Source: Fimbriimonadales bacterium
Lineage (GTDB): Bacteria > Armatimonadota > Fimbriimonadia > Fimbriimonadales > GBS-DC
Direction: 5' to 3'
Length of the DNA stretch: 64,000 nt
NCBI GenBank assembly: GCA_026003075.1
Contig: BPGO01000006.1
Span: 105,922 to 169,921, forward strand
Part shown: piece after piece, positions 53,280 to 61,723 of the stretch
Layout of the letters: each line of letters opens with the position of its first letter
How positions within the stretch are numbered: the stretch's first letter is position 1
Notes under the pieces: generated by a model
Database searches by the model: none
What the model saw: only the letters and a program-made list of their open reading frames with translations
Told to the model about the DNA's origin: nothing
Translations under genes and position numbers: made by a program

Positions 53280-54493
53280 CGCAGTTTCGCGAATTTGTGT
53301 TTCCCCACGCGCAGCAACCTGCCGCGCAACCCATCGGCGGGCATGGTTGCGTTCGGATCGTTTACGCGCTCGCCGTCCAGTTCCACACCGCCGCCCTGAA
53401 TGAGCCGACGCGCCTCCGAGTTGCTGCTGGCGTAGCCAATCCCAGCAATCAGCGCGGGCAGAAACACGGAGCCGTCTTCCCGAATCAGGTGCGCGGGGAT
53501 TTCTACTTCGGGGGCTTCGGTGGGAGCTTGACGCTGCGAGAAGATGCGGAGGAAGTTCTCGTCGGCGTGTTGGGCGGCTTCACGCGAGTGATAGAGGCTT
53601 ACAATCTCCCGTGCCAACCGTCGCTTCACATCGCGTGGGTTTATGCGCCCCGACTGCCAATCGCGTTCCAGCGCCTGCACCTCTTCCAACGGCACATCGG
53701 TACACAACACGAAGTAGTGCGTCATCAGCGCGTCGGGCAGGCTCATCACTTTGCCGAACATCTGGTCGGGTGGCTCGTTGATCCCGATATAGTTGCCCAG
53801 CGACTGGCTCATCTTCTCCTTGCCGTCCAGCCCAATGAGCAACGGCATCAGGAACACGACTTGGGGTTCCTGACCGTACTCGCGCTGCAGGTCGCGCCCC
53901 ACCAGATTATTGAAACGCTGGTCGCTGCCGCCCAGCTCCACATCCGCCTCAATCGCCACCGAGTCGTAGCCCTGACAGAGGGGATAGAGAATCTCGTGCA
54001 TGCCTAAGGGCAGGTTGTTCGCAAGGCGGTTCGCGAAGTCCTCACGCTCTAAAATGCGGGCGACGGTGTACTTGCTCGCGAGTTGAATGACCTCGGCGAA
54101 ACTCATCTTGCCCAGCCAGTCAGCGTTGTAGTAGACCTGGGTGCGGTCGGGGTCTAAGATGCGGAACAGCTGTGGTTTGAGGCGCTCCACATAGCCCATG
54201 ACCTCCTCGCGGCGGAGTTGGCGTCGGGTTTTCGACTTGCCCGTCGGGTCGCCGATCATCGCGGTGAAATCGCCCACAATCAAGCAGGCAGTGTGTCCGA
54301 AGTCCTGAAACTGGCGCAGTTTGCGCAACACGACCGCCCAGCCCAGATGCACATCGGGGGCGGTGGGGTCGATGCCGAGTTTCACGCGCAAGGGTTTGCC
54401 CCGCGCGAGCTTTGCTTCCAGCTCGGCTTCAGTGATGATGTCGTCGGCGCCGCGCCGTAGCGCCGCTATCTGCTCCGGTACGCTGAGTGGCAT
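53276..54493 (-). CDS. tyrS: Tyrosyl-tRNA synthetase
   Basis: A 405-residue class I synthetase. The HIGH-type motif is PDVHLGWAVVLRKL (HLGW), and the KMSKS motif is KEKMSQSLGN. The VGRDLQREYGQEP segment and the C-terminal S4 RNA-binding domain (about 340-405, SNSEARRLIQGGGVELDGERV) place it in the longer TyrRS subgroup with HLGWAV. GGTACAAT ends 9 nt before the ATG and there is no Shine-Dalgarno sequence. It is convergent with the methyltransferase gene, overlapping by three bases of stop codon. Confidence 0.95.
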   Translation of the reverse strand: MPLSVPEQIAALRRGADDIITEAELEAKLARGKPLRVKLGIDPTAPDVHLGWAVVLRKLRQFQDFGHTACLIVGDFTAMIGDPTGKSKTRRQLRREEVMGYVERLKPQLFRILDPDRTQVYYNADWLGKMSFAEVIQLASKYTVARILEREDFANRLANNLPLGMHEILYPLCQGYDSVAIEADVELGGSDQRFNNLVGRDLQREYGQEPQVVFLMPLLIGLDGKEKMSQSLGNYIGINEPPDQMFGKVMSLPDALMTHYFVLCTDVPLEEVQALERDWQSGRINPRDVKRRLAREIVSLYHSREAAQHADENFLRIFSQRQAPTEAPEVEIPAHLIREDGSVFLPALIAGIGYASSNSEARRLIQGGGVELDGERVNDPNATMPADGLRGRLLRVGKHKFAKLR

Positions 54494-54502
54494 CGGGGGA
54501 GT

Positions 54503-54508
54503 ATTGTA
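54503..54508 (-). promoter_or_regulatory. GGTACAAT -10 element, tyrS (leaderless geometry)
   Basis: TACAAT preceded by GG, 9 nt before the ATG at 54493. Confidence 0.5.
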
Positions 54509-54529
54509 CCTCGTCCACGCAATCAGAGA

Positions 54530-55072
54530 TTATGAACCCCCATTCCCTTTCTGCGGCGGCTGCCGTTCCGTCGTGGAGAAGTTCTCCGTCTTATCGCGGA
54601 TTTTGCCATCTTTTCTAAGCTGATAGGTAATATGCGTCTCGGCGGTCTCCCCAGCCATCGAAAACACAAGTTTGACAGGCGGTTTGTGCTCCAGAATCAC
54701 CGTATCGGGTGGGTCGCTGGGTTTCGGTGGGCGATACACGAACTCGTATTTGGCGCCGTCGCTGAGCACAACGGGCGAAATCGCTTCTTCGGTGAGGTAT
54801 TTTGGCACCAGCGACTTCAAGTTTGGCGGATACTTGCCGTTGTTATCCTGTTCGTAGCGACGAATGGCTTCGTAGAGAGCGCGCATCCGTGGTTTGAATT
54901 TTTGCTCCGCCTCGCTGGCAGTTTTCATCATCTGCCCGAAACCGCTTTGCTCAATCGCGCGACCGAGCAAGTAAACGCCCACAACCGCAACCACGATGAG
55001 CCCCAGACAGCCCAGACCGCCTAAAACCCAGCACGACGCGCGTCCCTGTATCCAACGACCGTTTTGCCTCAT
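54530..55072 (-). CDS. Membrane-anchored protein with pseudopilin-like (T2SG) C-terminal domain
   Basis: 180 residues. A basic N-terminus and one membrane helix (about 13-38, CWVLGGLGCLGLIVVAVVGVYLLG) precede a helical stretch and LYEAIRRYEQDNNGKYPPNLKSLVPKYLTEE. That layout is seen in type II secretion G-like proteins and similar Armatimonadota/Planctomycetes proteins. No prepilin peptidase site (GF(T/S)LxE) is visible, so it is not a true pseudopilin. GGGGAGAAC precedes the ATG. Function unknown. Confidence 0.7.
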   Translation of the reverse strand: MRQNGRWIQGRASCWVLGGLGCLGLIVVAVVGVYLLGRAIEQSGFGQMMKTASEAEQKFKPRMRALYEAIRRYEQDNNGKYPPNLKSLVPKYLTEEAISPVVLSDGAKYEFVYRPPKPSDPPDTVILEHKPPVKLVFSMAGETAETHITYQLRKDGKIRDKTENFSTTERQPPQKGNGGS

Positions 55073-55120
55073 AGTTCTCCCCGAATTAGTTATACCCCTA
55101 ACCCCTATTTCTGTAAGGTG

Positions 55121-55786
55121 TCATCCTATCGGTACGCCGTTAATCATGAGGTGAAATTGACACTCCAGCGCTTCGGCGGCGCGACGACACATTACCATGC
55201 GGTCTAAAAAGATTTCAAAATACTCCATCAGGCTGGCGACGCTGGTGTCAATCTCCAGATTCAGTTCAATCACGCGCTCTTTGGGCATCACGCGCAGGCG
55301 CGCGCGTTGCGTCGCAAAGTTCACACGGTCGTGAATGTCGAACTCGCCATGATTCGGGTTCTGCACGCGCGAGAAATGCACATCCGACTTATCAGCGAGG
55401 ATGACGGTGGACGCGGCATAGTTCACAGGGAAGCCCGTCGTCTCTTCGTGGTTGCCGATGGCGCTGATGATAATCGCAATCTCGTCGGGGGGCATGCCCA
55501 TCTGCGTCAGGAGATGAAACGCAATGAGTGCGCCCGTTTGCGCATGGTGGTCGCGGTTAATCACATTGCCGATATCGTGCATAAAGCCCGCAATCGCTGC
55601 AAGTTCCGCTTGGCGCTCGCTGTAGCCCAGTTTCAGGCACAGGCGTCGCGCGTTATTCGCCACCAACCCCGCATGGCGCAACCCATGCTCGGTGTACCCC
55701 ATCGCATAAAGCATCTGGTTCGCCATCTGGATATAGGTGCGCACCGTCTCGTTGTTGCGGACATCGTCTAAAGTGATCAAAGCCAT
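55121..55786 (-). CDS. HD domain phosphohydrolase
   Basis: 221 residues from ATG 55786; upstream in-frame codons look untranslated. The HD metal site has GLRHAGLVANNARRL, GFMHDIGNVINRDHHAQTGA and SAIGNHEETTGFPVN (H...HD...H...H). The C-terminal 80 residues form an extra beta/alpha unit (RVIELNLEIDTSVASLMEYFEIFLDRM) also found in some Firmicutes HD proteins. It probably hydrolyses a nucleotide or phosphate ester; the substrate is unknown. It lies downstream of lpxK on the same strand with a 69-nt gap. Confidence 0.85.
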   Translation of the reverse strand: MALITLDDVRNNETVRTYIQMANQMLYAMGYTEHGLRHAGLVANNARRLCLKLGYSERQAELAAIAGFMHDIGNVINRDHHAQTGALIAFHLLTQMGMPPDEIAIIISAIGNHEETTGFPVNYAASTVILADKSDVHFSRVQNPNHGEFDIHDRVNFATQRARLRVMPKERVIELNLEIDTSVASLMEYFEIFLDRMVMCRRAAEALECQFHLMINGVPIG

Positions 55787-55855
55787 ACCGCTTATAATTT
55801 CGGTATCCGCTGAGAGTTCCTGTAAGCACAGTGGGGATTTCAGGCGGAGCAAGGC

Positions 55856-56899
55856 TCACAGTTGCCGCAATCGCTGGGTAATTGCCTCGTCCAGGTGGGC
55901 TTCCAACAGGAGAGCATAGGCGTCGCCATCATGGGGCAGCATCGTGCGCAGTTTCACGGCGTCTTTGGCGGTGGTCAGCGCGGTTTTCCCTGAAAGGCAG
56001 CGCAGTTCCTCAGGCGTGTAGGTATGGTGATCGCGGTAGGTGTGGACACGCTCGATGATATAGCCCAGCGACTGCGCGGTTTGCACAAAGCGTTCGGGAC
56101 GGGCGATGCCGCAGAGCAACTGGAGGGGTCGGTTTTGCAGCGCATCGAGCGGAAGGCGTGCGCCCGTGCGCAGATCGAGCAAGGCAGTGGGGGCGATGAA
56201 GGCGTGATAGATTGGTTTCGCCTCACCTCCAAAATACAAGGGCAAACTGCTCCCACCCTCCCCAAAGGGGTGGGGAGGCGAGCAACTTCCCACCATCACC
56301 ACACCCCCTGCACGCCTTAACCCCGACGGCGGCTCGCGCAAAGGACCCGCGGGCAAGCAATAGCCATTCCCCAGAGGCGATTCAGCCGGCAGGAGCACCA
56401 AGTCCAGCGTCCGCGCCAATGGCAGATGCTGGAACCCATCGTCCAGCACCAGCACCTCGGGCGACCAGCACGCGAGGGCAGCCTCGGCGGTGCGCACGCG
56501 CCATTTGCCCACCGCAATCGGGATTTCGGGCAACGCCAGACGCAGTTCCGCCGCTTCGTCGCCTACCACAGCAGGGTTAGGCTCCTCATAGGGTTCAACC
56601 AGCGTCGTCTCACGGTAGCGACTGCCGCCATAGCCGTGGGTCAACACCGCCACCCGCCGCCCCGACTCATGCAGCAAGCGTGCAATCGCGATTGTGACGG
56701 GCGTCTTGCCCACACCCCCTGCCCACAGCGAGCCGACGCCAACCACAGGCACAGGTATCCGCACACGCCGCTTCAGCCCGGCCCGATACGCGCCTTCGTA
56801 GATGCGCCAGCCGAACGCATACATCCCCGCTAACCCGCGCCACCAGAGCGGAGGGCGAGAACGCCAAAGCAATTCCAAACGCGCCGAATCGACCTTCAC
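55856..56899 (-). CDS. lpxK: Tetraacyldisaccharide 4'-kinase
   Basis: 347 residues from GTG 56899. It phosphorylates the lipid A disaccharide precursor at the inner membrane. P-loop GGVGKTPVTIAIARLL (about residues 61-76) after the N-terminal membrane-associated helix; VLDDGFQHLPLARTLDLVLL and GNGYCLPAGPLREP are LpxK hallmarks. A segment reading SCSPPHPFGEGGSSLPLYFGGE-like residues, encoded by a hairpin repeat, is inserted after VVMVG. GGTACAAT ends 10 nt before the GTG. It implies an LPS outer membrane; no other lpx gene is here. Confidence 0.93.
   Translation of the reverse strand: MKVDSARLELLWRSRPPLWWRGLAGMYAFGWRIYEGAYRAGLKRRVRIPVPVVGVGSLWAGGVGKTPVTIAIARLLHESGRRVAVLTHGYGGSRYRETTLVEPYEEPNPAVVGDEAAELRLALPEIPIAVGKWRVRTAEAALACWSPEVLVLDDGFQHLPLARTLDLVLLPAESPLGNGYCLPAGPLREPPSGLRRAGGVVMVGSCSPPHPFGEGGSSLPLYFGGEAKPIYHAFIAPTALLDLRTGARLPLDALQNRPLQLLCGIARPERFVQTAQSLGYIIERVHTYRDHHTYTPEELRCLSGKTALTTAKDAVKLRTMLPHDGDAYALLLEAHLDEAITQRLRQL
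56248..56290. repeat. Dispersed hairpin repeat inside lpxK
   Basis: CTCCCCA...TTGGGGAG-type arms within a C-run/G-run element (CCCACCCTCCCCAAAGGGG followed by TGGGGAGG on the plus strand). It is in frame and lengthens LpxK by about 20 residues in a variable loop. Its base pattern matches the intergenic hairpins. Confidence 0.55.
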
Positions 56900-56909
56900 C
56901 CAAAAGTGG

Positions 56910-56915
56910 ATTGTA
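56910..56915 (-). promoter_or_regulatory. GGTACAAT -10 element, lpxK (leaderless geometry)
   Basis: TACAAT preceded by GG, 10 nt before the GTG at 56899. Confidence 0.5.
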
Positions 56916-56987
56916 CCTCGCGGGCTAACGCTCGGAACGCTGCATACCTTTGCAGGATTCCTAAGACAAACTGAGAAACCAGTCAGT

Positions 56988-58040
56988 ATGCGTAAACGCC
57001 GTCCGCGTCGAGGCTTCGATGAAGCTTGGAAGTATGCTGTGCGCGTATTCTTCCCTGAGTGCTTGAAACTTTTGTTCCCTAGCGTCTACGCACAAATTGA
57101 CTGGACGCGCCCCGTGGAGTTTCTGAACGCCGACCTCTATCGCCTTGCGCCAGGTGCACGGGGCAAACGACGCCAAACCGCCGATATAGTGGTCAAGGTC
57201 TATTTTCTGGACGGACGGGAGCGTATCGTCCTTATCCATATCGAGATTCAGGCGCAGCCTGACCCCAATTTCCCCTTGCGTATGTTTGTCTATTACTACC
57301 ATATATTTGACGACTATGGCTATCTTGAAGTGGTCAGCCTCGCAGTCTTGGCGGATAACGACCCGAACTGGCGTCCTGGTGCGTTCCAGCGCGCTACCGC
57401 TGGCTGCCGCGTAGTGTTTGAGTTTCCTACAGTAAAGCTGCTCGATTTCGACGAGGCGGAACTGGAGCATTCCGAAAATCCTTTTGCCCTCGTGGTGTTA
57501 GCGCATCTGCGAGCGTTGAAAGCGCGAGGCAAACCCGAGTTGGTGATGCGCGAGAAGATTGCGCTCATACGAGCCTTGTCCGATCGAGGGTATACTCCAG
57601 AACAGGTTATCCATCTATACAAGGTGGTGGATTTTATGATGACGCTAACGCCTGAGCAGGAACAGTTAGTCAAGCAGGTTGTGCGCAAATTTGAGGAGGA
57701 GTCTGAGTGGCCCCTGACAAGTTTGGAGGAGATGGCTATCGAGGAGGGAGCGCGTAAGGGTATCCAGCAGGGTATCCAGCAGGGTATCCAGCAGGGTATC
57801 CAGCAGGGTATCCAGCAGGGTATCCAGCAGGGTATCCAGCAGGGTATCCAACAGGGTATCGCTGAAACGATAGCGCGCATCCTCCAAGCACGCTTTGGAG
57901 AAGCAGCGCAGAGGCTGGAAGCGCAACTAAAGCAGATTGATTCGACTCCAACGCTTCAGGATCTGAGCGTGTTGGCTGTTAAAGTGGCAACACTGGAAGA
58001 GTTCGTTCAAGCCCTCGAATCGGCGATTGCCAACTCGTAG
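56988..58040 (+). CDS. Rpn/PD-(D/E)XK-type nuclease family protein with GIQQ repeats
   Basis: 350 residues from ATG 56988; no Shine-Dalgarno sequence is clear. The N-terminal domain has the PD-(D/E)XK pattern of the Rpn/YhgA-like family: FLNADLYRLAPGARGKRRQTADIVVKV, then VLIHIEIQAQPDPNFPLRMFVYYY (Asp...E-x-Q). The middle part (TGYTPEQV-like YTPEQVIHLYKVVDFMM) and the C-terminus (LQARFG, DLSVLAVKVATLEEFVQAL) match DUF4351-type proteins. Between them are eight tandem GIQQ units, a predicted coiled coil. The family promotes recombination or acts as mobile or defence-related nucleases. Confidence 0.8.
   Translation: MRKRRPRRGFDEAWKYAVRVFFPECLKLLFPSVYAQIDWTRPVEFLNADLYRLAPGARGKRRQTADIVVKVYFLDGRERIVLIHIEIQAQPDPNFPLRMFVYYYHIFDDYGYLEVVSLAVLADNDPNWRPGAFQRATAGCRVVFEFPTVKLLDFDEAELEHSENPFALVVLAHLRALKARGKPELVMREKIALIRALSDRGYTPEQVIHLYKVVDFMMTLTPEQEQLVKQVVRKFEEESEWPLTSLEEMAIEEGARKGIQQGIQQGIQQGIQQGIQQGIQQGIQQGIQQGIAETIARILQARFGEAAQRLEAQLKQIDSTPTLQDLSVLAVKVATLEEFVQALESAIANS
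57758..57853 (+). repeat. Coding minisatellite, eight 12-bp units
   Basis: GGTATCCAGCAG repeated eight times without gaps; only the last unit differs (CCAACAG). Units encode GIQQ. Near-perfect identity indicates recent copy-number change. Confidence 0.95.
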
Positions 58041-58044
58041 CAGG

Positions 58045-58050
58045 TATACT
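58045..58050 (+). promoter_or_regulatory. GGTATACT -10 element, hppD
   Basis: TATACT preceded by GG, 4 nt after the nuclease stop codon; leads into a leader of about 25 nt with AAGGAGG. Confidence 0.5.
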
Positions 58051-58081
58051 ACATTTACCTGCAACGAAGGAGGTAGGAACT

Positions 58082-59167
58082 ATGCAAGATATTATGCCGA
58101 TTCGGCGCATCGACCATGTACGCTTTTTCGTGAGCAACGCGAAACAAGCCGCGTATTACTATCGGACGCTGTTTGGATTCGATGTCGTGGCGTATTCGGG
58201 GCTGGAAACAGGCAACCGACAGGAAGCCAGCTATGTGCTTGAACAGAACGATATCCGCTTCGTAATCACCGCCCCGTACAAGCAGGATCACCCACTTGCG
58301 CAGTGGCTCGTGAAGCACGGCGACGGCGTGCGCGATATCGCGTTTGAGGTGGACGATGTGGAGCGTGCCTACAGCGAGGCGGTACGACGCGGCGCACAGG
58401 GCGCCTTGGAACCAACCATCCTCAAGGATGACGACGGCGAAGTGCATCTCGCAGCGATCCACACTTATGGCGATGTACTGCACTCGTTCGTGAACCGTGA
58501 CCGCTACAAGGGAACCTTTATGCCCGGCTTCAAAGAGATGTTCATCCCCGGCGAATCGATCGGTGTGAAAGAGATCGATCACATCGTGGGCAATGTTGAG
58601 CTGGGCAAGATGAACTATTGGGTGGACTTCTACCGTGAAATTCTGGGCTTTGAACTGCTGGTGCATTTCTCGGACGAGGACATCAGCACAGAGTACTCTG
58701 CCCTGATGTCCAAAGTGGTGCAGGACGGACGCGGCAAGATTAAACTGCCCATCAACGAGCCTGCGGAGGGACGACGCAAGTCGCAAATTGAGGAATATCT
58801 GGAGTACAACGCAGGTCCGGGTGTGCAACATATCGCACTGCAGACGGACGACATTATCAACACCGTACGCCATCTGAAAGCGCGTGGCATGCAGTTTATC
58901 TATGTGCCGCAAACCTATTACGAGGAAGTCCCCGAGCGCGTGGGAGCGATCGAGGAAGATCTCCGCACCATCGCCGAGCTGGGCATCTTAGTCGACCGCG
59001 ACGAGGAAGGCTACCTGCTACAGACCTTCACGAAGACCGTGCAAGACCGCCCGACCCTGTTTTTTGAAGTGATTGAGCGGCACGGGTCGCGCGGATTCGG
59101 CAAGGGCAACTTCAAAGCGCTGTTTGAAGCGATTGAGCGAGAACAGGCATTGCGCGGGAACCTGTAA
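58082..59167 (+). CDS. hppD: 4-hydroxyphenylpyruvate dioxygenase
   Basis: 361 residues, AAGGAGGTAGGAACT before the ATG. Two vicinal-oxygen-chelate halves. Iron ligands are predicted at His in EIDHIVGNV, His in GPGVQHIALQTDDI and Glu in TLFFEVIER. It converts 4-hydroxyphenylpyruvate to homogentisate in tyrosine breakdown or tocopherol-like pathways. Related 4-hydroxymandelate synthases share the fold, but the C-terminal FGKGNFKALFEAIEREQ favours HPPD. No homogentisate dioxygenase is adjacent. It has its own promoter. Confidence 0.93.
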   Translation: MQDIMPIRRIDHVRFFVSNAKQAAYYYRTLFGFDVVAYSGLETGNRQEASYVLEQNDIRFVITAPYKQDHPLAQWLVKHGDGVRDIAFEVDDVERAYSEAVRRGAQGALEPTILKDDDGEVHLAAIHTYGDVLHSFVNRDRYKGTFMPGFKEMFIPGESIGVKEIDHIVGNVELGKMNYWVDFYREILGFELLVHFSDEDISTEYSALMSKVVQDGRGKIKLPINEPAEGRRKSQIEEYLEYNAGPGVQHIALQTDDIINTVRHLKARGMQFIYVPQTYYEEVPERVGAIEEDLRTIAELGILVDRDEEGYLLQTFTKTVQDRPTLFFEVIERHGSRGFGKGNFKALFEAIEREQALRGNL

Positions 59168-59180
59168 AAAACCTTCCCGC

Positions 59181-60119
59181 TTAGCGGAGTCGCACCCGAA
59201 TTTGTGCGACGCTACAACGCGTCCACTCGGGGCGTTTGGGATCAGGCGTGAGCGTCACTTGGCGCGGTTCGACGACGCGCCAGCGCCTCACGCCCCCCGG
59301 TAAAAACAGGTAGGCGTCCGGAAACGGCAGCTGCGCCTGAAGGGTTTCCGGCTCCGTGAGGCTCTCACGCACACCGCGCAGGAAATCGTCCGGTTCGGTA
59401 CCCCCGGCACAGAGCATCGCCCTGCCCAGCCGTCGGCTGCCGTAGACCTGATCGATGTAGAGTGCGAGCGCAAGGTACTCTTCGTAGCCGTCGCGGCGAC
59501 GCGAGCGCCAGCGTTGGAGGTTCAACCCCTCACGCGCCATCCGTTCCACCAACGGCCCTACCGCGCGGCGTAGGTAAGCTTCCAATGCATCTGCTGACGC
59601 GCCCATCAGAAAATCGGTCTCGGGGCGAGTCTGTTTGGCTTGATCGACCAGCTTGCGGATAAACCACCGTTCACCCAAATCGCCGTTCGCCCACGGCTCA
59701 GGCTCTGTGTAAGAGTTGATTGGGGGGATTATCCAGTGCCCATACTCATGGGTCAGTTCACGCACCCACTCTTGGGGCAGAACACGCTCGCTCAGGTCGT
59801 ACAGGTAAATCAGGTTCTGTTGCTGCTCCGCACCGGCTTTACCCTCGGTCATCAAGAACACGCGCAAGAGACGGTCATAGCGCAGCGGATGGTCTAAGCC
59901 CAGTTGCGAGTGGGCAAGGCTGTAGCAACGGAGCAGCAAGTGGCAGGCGCGTTCGGCATAGGGGTACAGCGTTTGCCGTTGCGCGTAGATTTCAATCAGC
60001 GTGGTGGGTGCATCGCCGTCCAGCACGCCTTGCACCCGATAGGCGAAGACCGCCCTATGCAGAGGATCTTCCACAGGCGTCGCCAACGGTGCAGGCGAGC
60101 CAACAACCCGATAACGCAT
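59181..60119 (-). CDS. Putative HExxH metallopeptidase-like protein
   Basis: 312 residues from ATG 60119. The motif ELTHEYGHWIIPP (about residues 141-153) contains HEYGH, a zinc-binding HExxH pattern. A possible third ligand Glu is in NGDLGERWF or DGYEEYLALALYID downstream. There is no signal peptide or membrane helix. The C-terminal 80 residues are beta-rich. It does not match a peptidase family I can name, so activity is an inference. TATACT with GG ends 8 nt before the ATG. It is convergent with hppD and divergent from nuoM. Confidence 0.6.
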   Translation of the reverse strand: MRYRVVGSPAPLATPVEDPLHRAVFAYRVQGVLDGDAPTTLIEIYAQRQTLYPYAERACHLLLRCYSLAHSQLGLDHPLRYDRLLRVFLMTEGKAGAEQQQNLIYLYDLSERVLPQEWVRELTHEYGHWIIPPINSYTEPEPWANGDLGERWFIRKLVDQAKQTRPETDFLMGASADALEAYLRRAVGPLVERMAREGLNLQRWRSRRRDGYEEYLALALYIDQVYGSRRLGRAMLCAGGTEPDDFLRGVRESLTEPETLQAQLPFPDAYLFLPGGVRRWRVVEPRQVTLTPDPKRPEWTRCSVAQIRVRLR

Positions 60120-60127
60120 CGGCTCAG

Positions 60128-60133
60128 AGTATA
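60128..60133 (-). promoter_or_regulatory. GGTATACT -10 element, HExxH protein gene (leaderless geometry)
   Basis: TATACT preceded by GG, 8 nt before the ATG at 60119. Confidence 0.5.
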
Positions 60134-60169
60134 CCGCAGACAACACCACGCAACGATGCGTCGGTTAGG

Positions 60170-60175
60170 TACAAT
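60170..60175 (+). promoter_or_regulatory. GGTACAAT -10 element, nuoM (leaderless geometry)
   Basis: TACAAT preceded by GG, 9 nt before the ATG at 60185. Confidence 0.5.
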
Positions 60176-60184
60176 TCCCCTGTC

Positions 60185-61723
60185 ATGGATTGGACCACGC
60201 TGGCGCTGAGCTGGACGCTCTGGACGCCTCTCATCGGGGCGTTTCTCTTACTGTTTGTGCCCAAAGGACAGGATTTAATCGCCCGCGCCGTTGCCCTCAC
60301 GATTACGCTGATCACGCTGGGTATGGCAAGCGTGTTGTTCCTCGGTTTCAACCCCAACATCACAGGCTACCAATTCGTGGAGCGGTTCGCGTGGCTGCCC
60401 GACTATGGCGTAAGCTACTTCTTGGGCATCGACGGCGTCAGTTTATGGTTGGTGGGACTCACCACCCTGCTCAGTGTGTTCGCCGTCGCGCTGGCGTTCA
60501 ACATTCAGGAGCGCGTGCGCGAATTTCTGATTTGGATGCTGGTTTTAGAGAGCGCCCTGCTCGGCGTATTTATGGCGCTGGATGTGATTCTGTTCTATGT
60601 GTTTTTCGAGTTGACACTCGTGCCGTCGTATTTTTTGATTAGTTTGTGGGGTGGTCGCGACCGTGCTGCCGCTGCGTTGAAGTTCTTCTTGTATACCTTC
60701 TTCGGCTCGCTGTTTATGCTGATTGCGTCCATCGTGCTGGCGTTCGAGTATCAGAAGGCGTTCAATGTGTTGACTTTCGAGTTGCCGCGCTTGCAAGCGT
60801 TCGTGTGGGAAGGCGGCTTGCCGGGCAATCTGGAGAGTTGGCTATTTTGGGGTTTCGTACTGGCATTTGCAGTGAAGTTGCCGTTGGTACCGCTGCACAC
60901 TTGGTGGCCCCAGGCGATGGGCACCGCGCCGATGCCGCTGCTGGTGGTATTTCTCAAAACGGGTGCGTATGGTTTCATGCGCTTCGCGATTCCACTGTTT
61001 CCTGACGCAGCAATCTCCTTTGCACCGATTCTGATCAGCCTTGCGGCGATTGCGATTGTGTACGCGGCGATTGTGGCGACGATGCAGAGCGACCTCAAGC
61101 GCGTTGCCTTGTTTGCGGTAGTCAGCCACGCGGGGTTCATTCTGATGGGGCTGTTCTCGCTGACGCCTGAAGGATTCGTCGGCAGCGCGTTGCAACAGGT
61201 CAACCACGGGGTCACGATGGGCGCGATGTTCCTGCTGCTGGGCATGTTGGAGTCACGCACGCGCACTTTGCAAATCGCGGAGATGGGCGGGCTGAAGCAC
61301 CAGATGCCGTGGTTTTCTGCGCTGTTCCTGATGGTGATGCTGGCGTCGATCGCGCTGCCGGGCACCAACGGGTTCGTCGGTGAGTTCCTGTGCTTGCTGG
61401 GCGCATACAAGTCTGCCCACGCAGGCATGTATCCTGTGAGGTGGGTCGTGTTGGGCGTTACGGGCACAATTCTGGCGGCGGTCTACATGCTGTGGATGTT
61501 TCAGCGCGTGTTTTACGGGCCAACGCCCGCCCGCTGGCGCGAGTTGCCCGACCTGCGCCCTGCGGAACTCGCGCTGGTGTTGCCCTTGATTGCACTCATC
61601 TTCTGGATTGGCGTACGCCCAATTAGCCTCACCACGATTATGGAGCGCGCGGCGCTGGAATGGACACAACCATTCCGCGCAGTACAGGGGGCTCCCCACC
61701 AGGTATACTCTTCTGCCGAATGA
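60185..61723 (+). CDS. nuoM: NADH-quinone oxidoreductase subunit M
   Basis: 512 residues from ATG 60185; the long in-frame extension to 59720 is antisense to the neighbouring gene and is rejected. A proton-pumping antiporter-like subunit of complex I with about 14 membrane helices. Signatures are GIDGVSLWLVGLTTLL, LESALLGVFMALDVILFYVFFELTLVP (key Glu), WGGRDRAAAALKFFLYT, KLPLVPLHTWWPQA (Lys/His) and SHAGFILMG. No nuoL or nuoN flank it, so it is a stray copy or the nuo genes are dispersed. Its stop overlaps the carA start. Confidence 0.94.
   Translation: MDWTTLALSWTLWTPLIGAFLLLFVPKGQDLIARAVALTITLITLGMASVLFLGFNPNITGYQFVERFAWLPDYGVSYFLGIDGVSLWLVGLTTLLSVFAVALAFNIQERVREFLIWMLVLESALLGVFMALDVILFYVFFELTLVPSYFLISLWGGRDRAAAALKFFLYTFFGSLFMLIASIVLAFEYQKAFNVLTFELPRLQAFVWEGGLPGNLESWLFWGFVLAFAVKLPLVPLHTWWPQAMGTAPMPLLVVFLKTGAYGFMRFAIPLFPDAAISFAPILISLAAIAIVYAAIVATMQSDLKRVALFAVVSHAGFILMGLFSLTPEGFVGSALQQVNHGVTMGAMFLLLGMLESRTRTLQIAEMGGLKHQMPWFSALFLMVMLASIALPGTNGFVGEFLCLLGAYKSAHAGMYPVRWVVLGVTGTILAAVYMLWMFQRVFYGPTPARWRELPDLRPAELALVLPLIALIFWIGVRPISLTTIMERAALEWTQPFRAVQGAPHQVYSSAE
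61704..61709 (+). promoter_or_regulatory. GGTATACT -10 element, carA (leaderless geometry)
   Basis: TATACT preceded by GG, inside the end of nuoM, 10 nt before the carA ATG at 61720. Confidence 0.5.

Noticed and set aside
57758..57853. CRISPR array
   Set aside because: Units are 12 bp, contiguous, without spacers, and are in frame within a protein gene.
59720..60184. N-terminal extension of nuoM
   Set aside because: The extension is antisense to the HExxH gene, low in hydrophobicity and unlike NuoM; ATG 60185 gives the normal family start.
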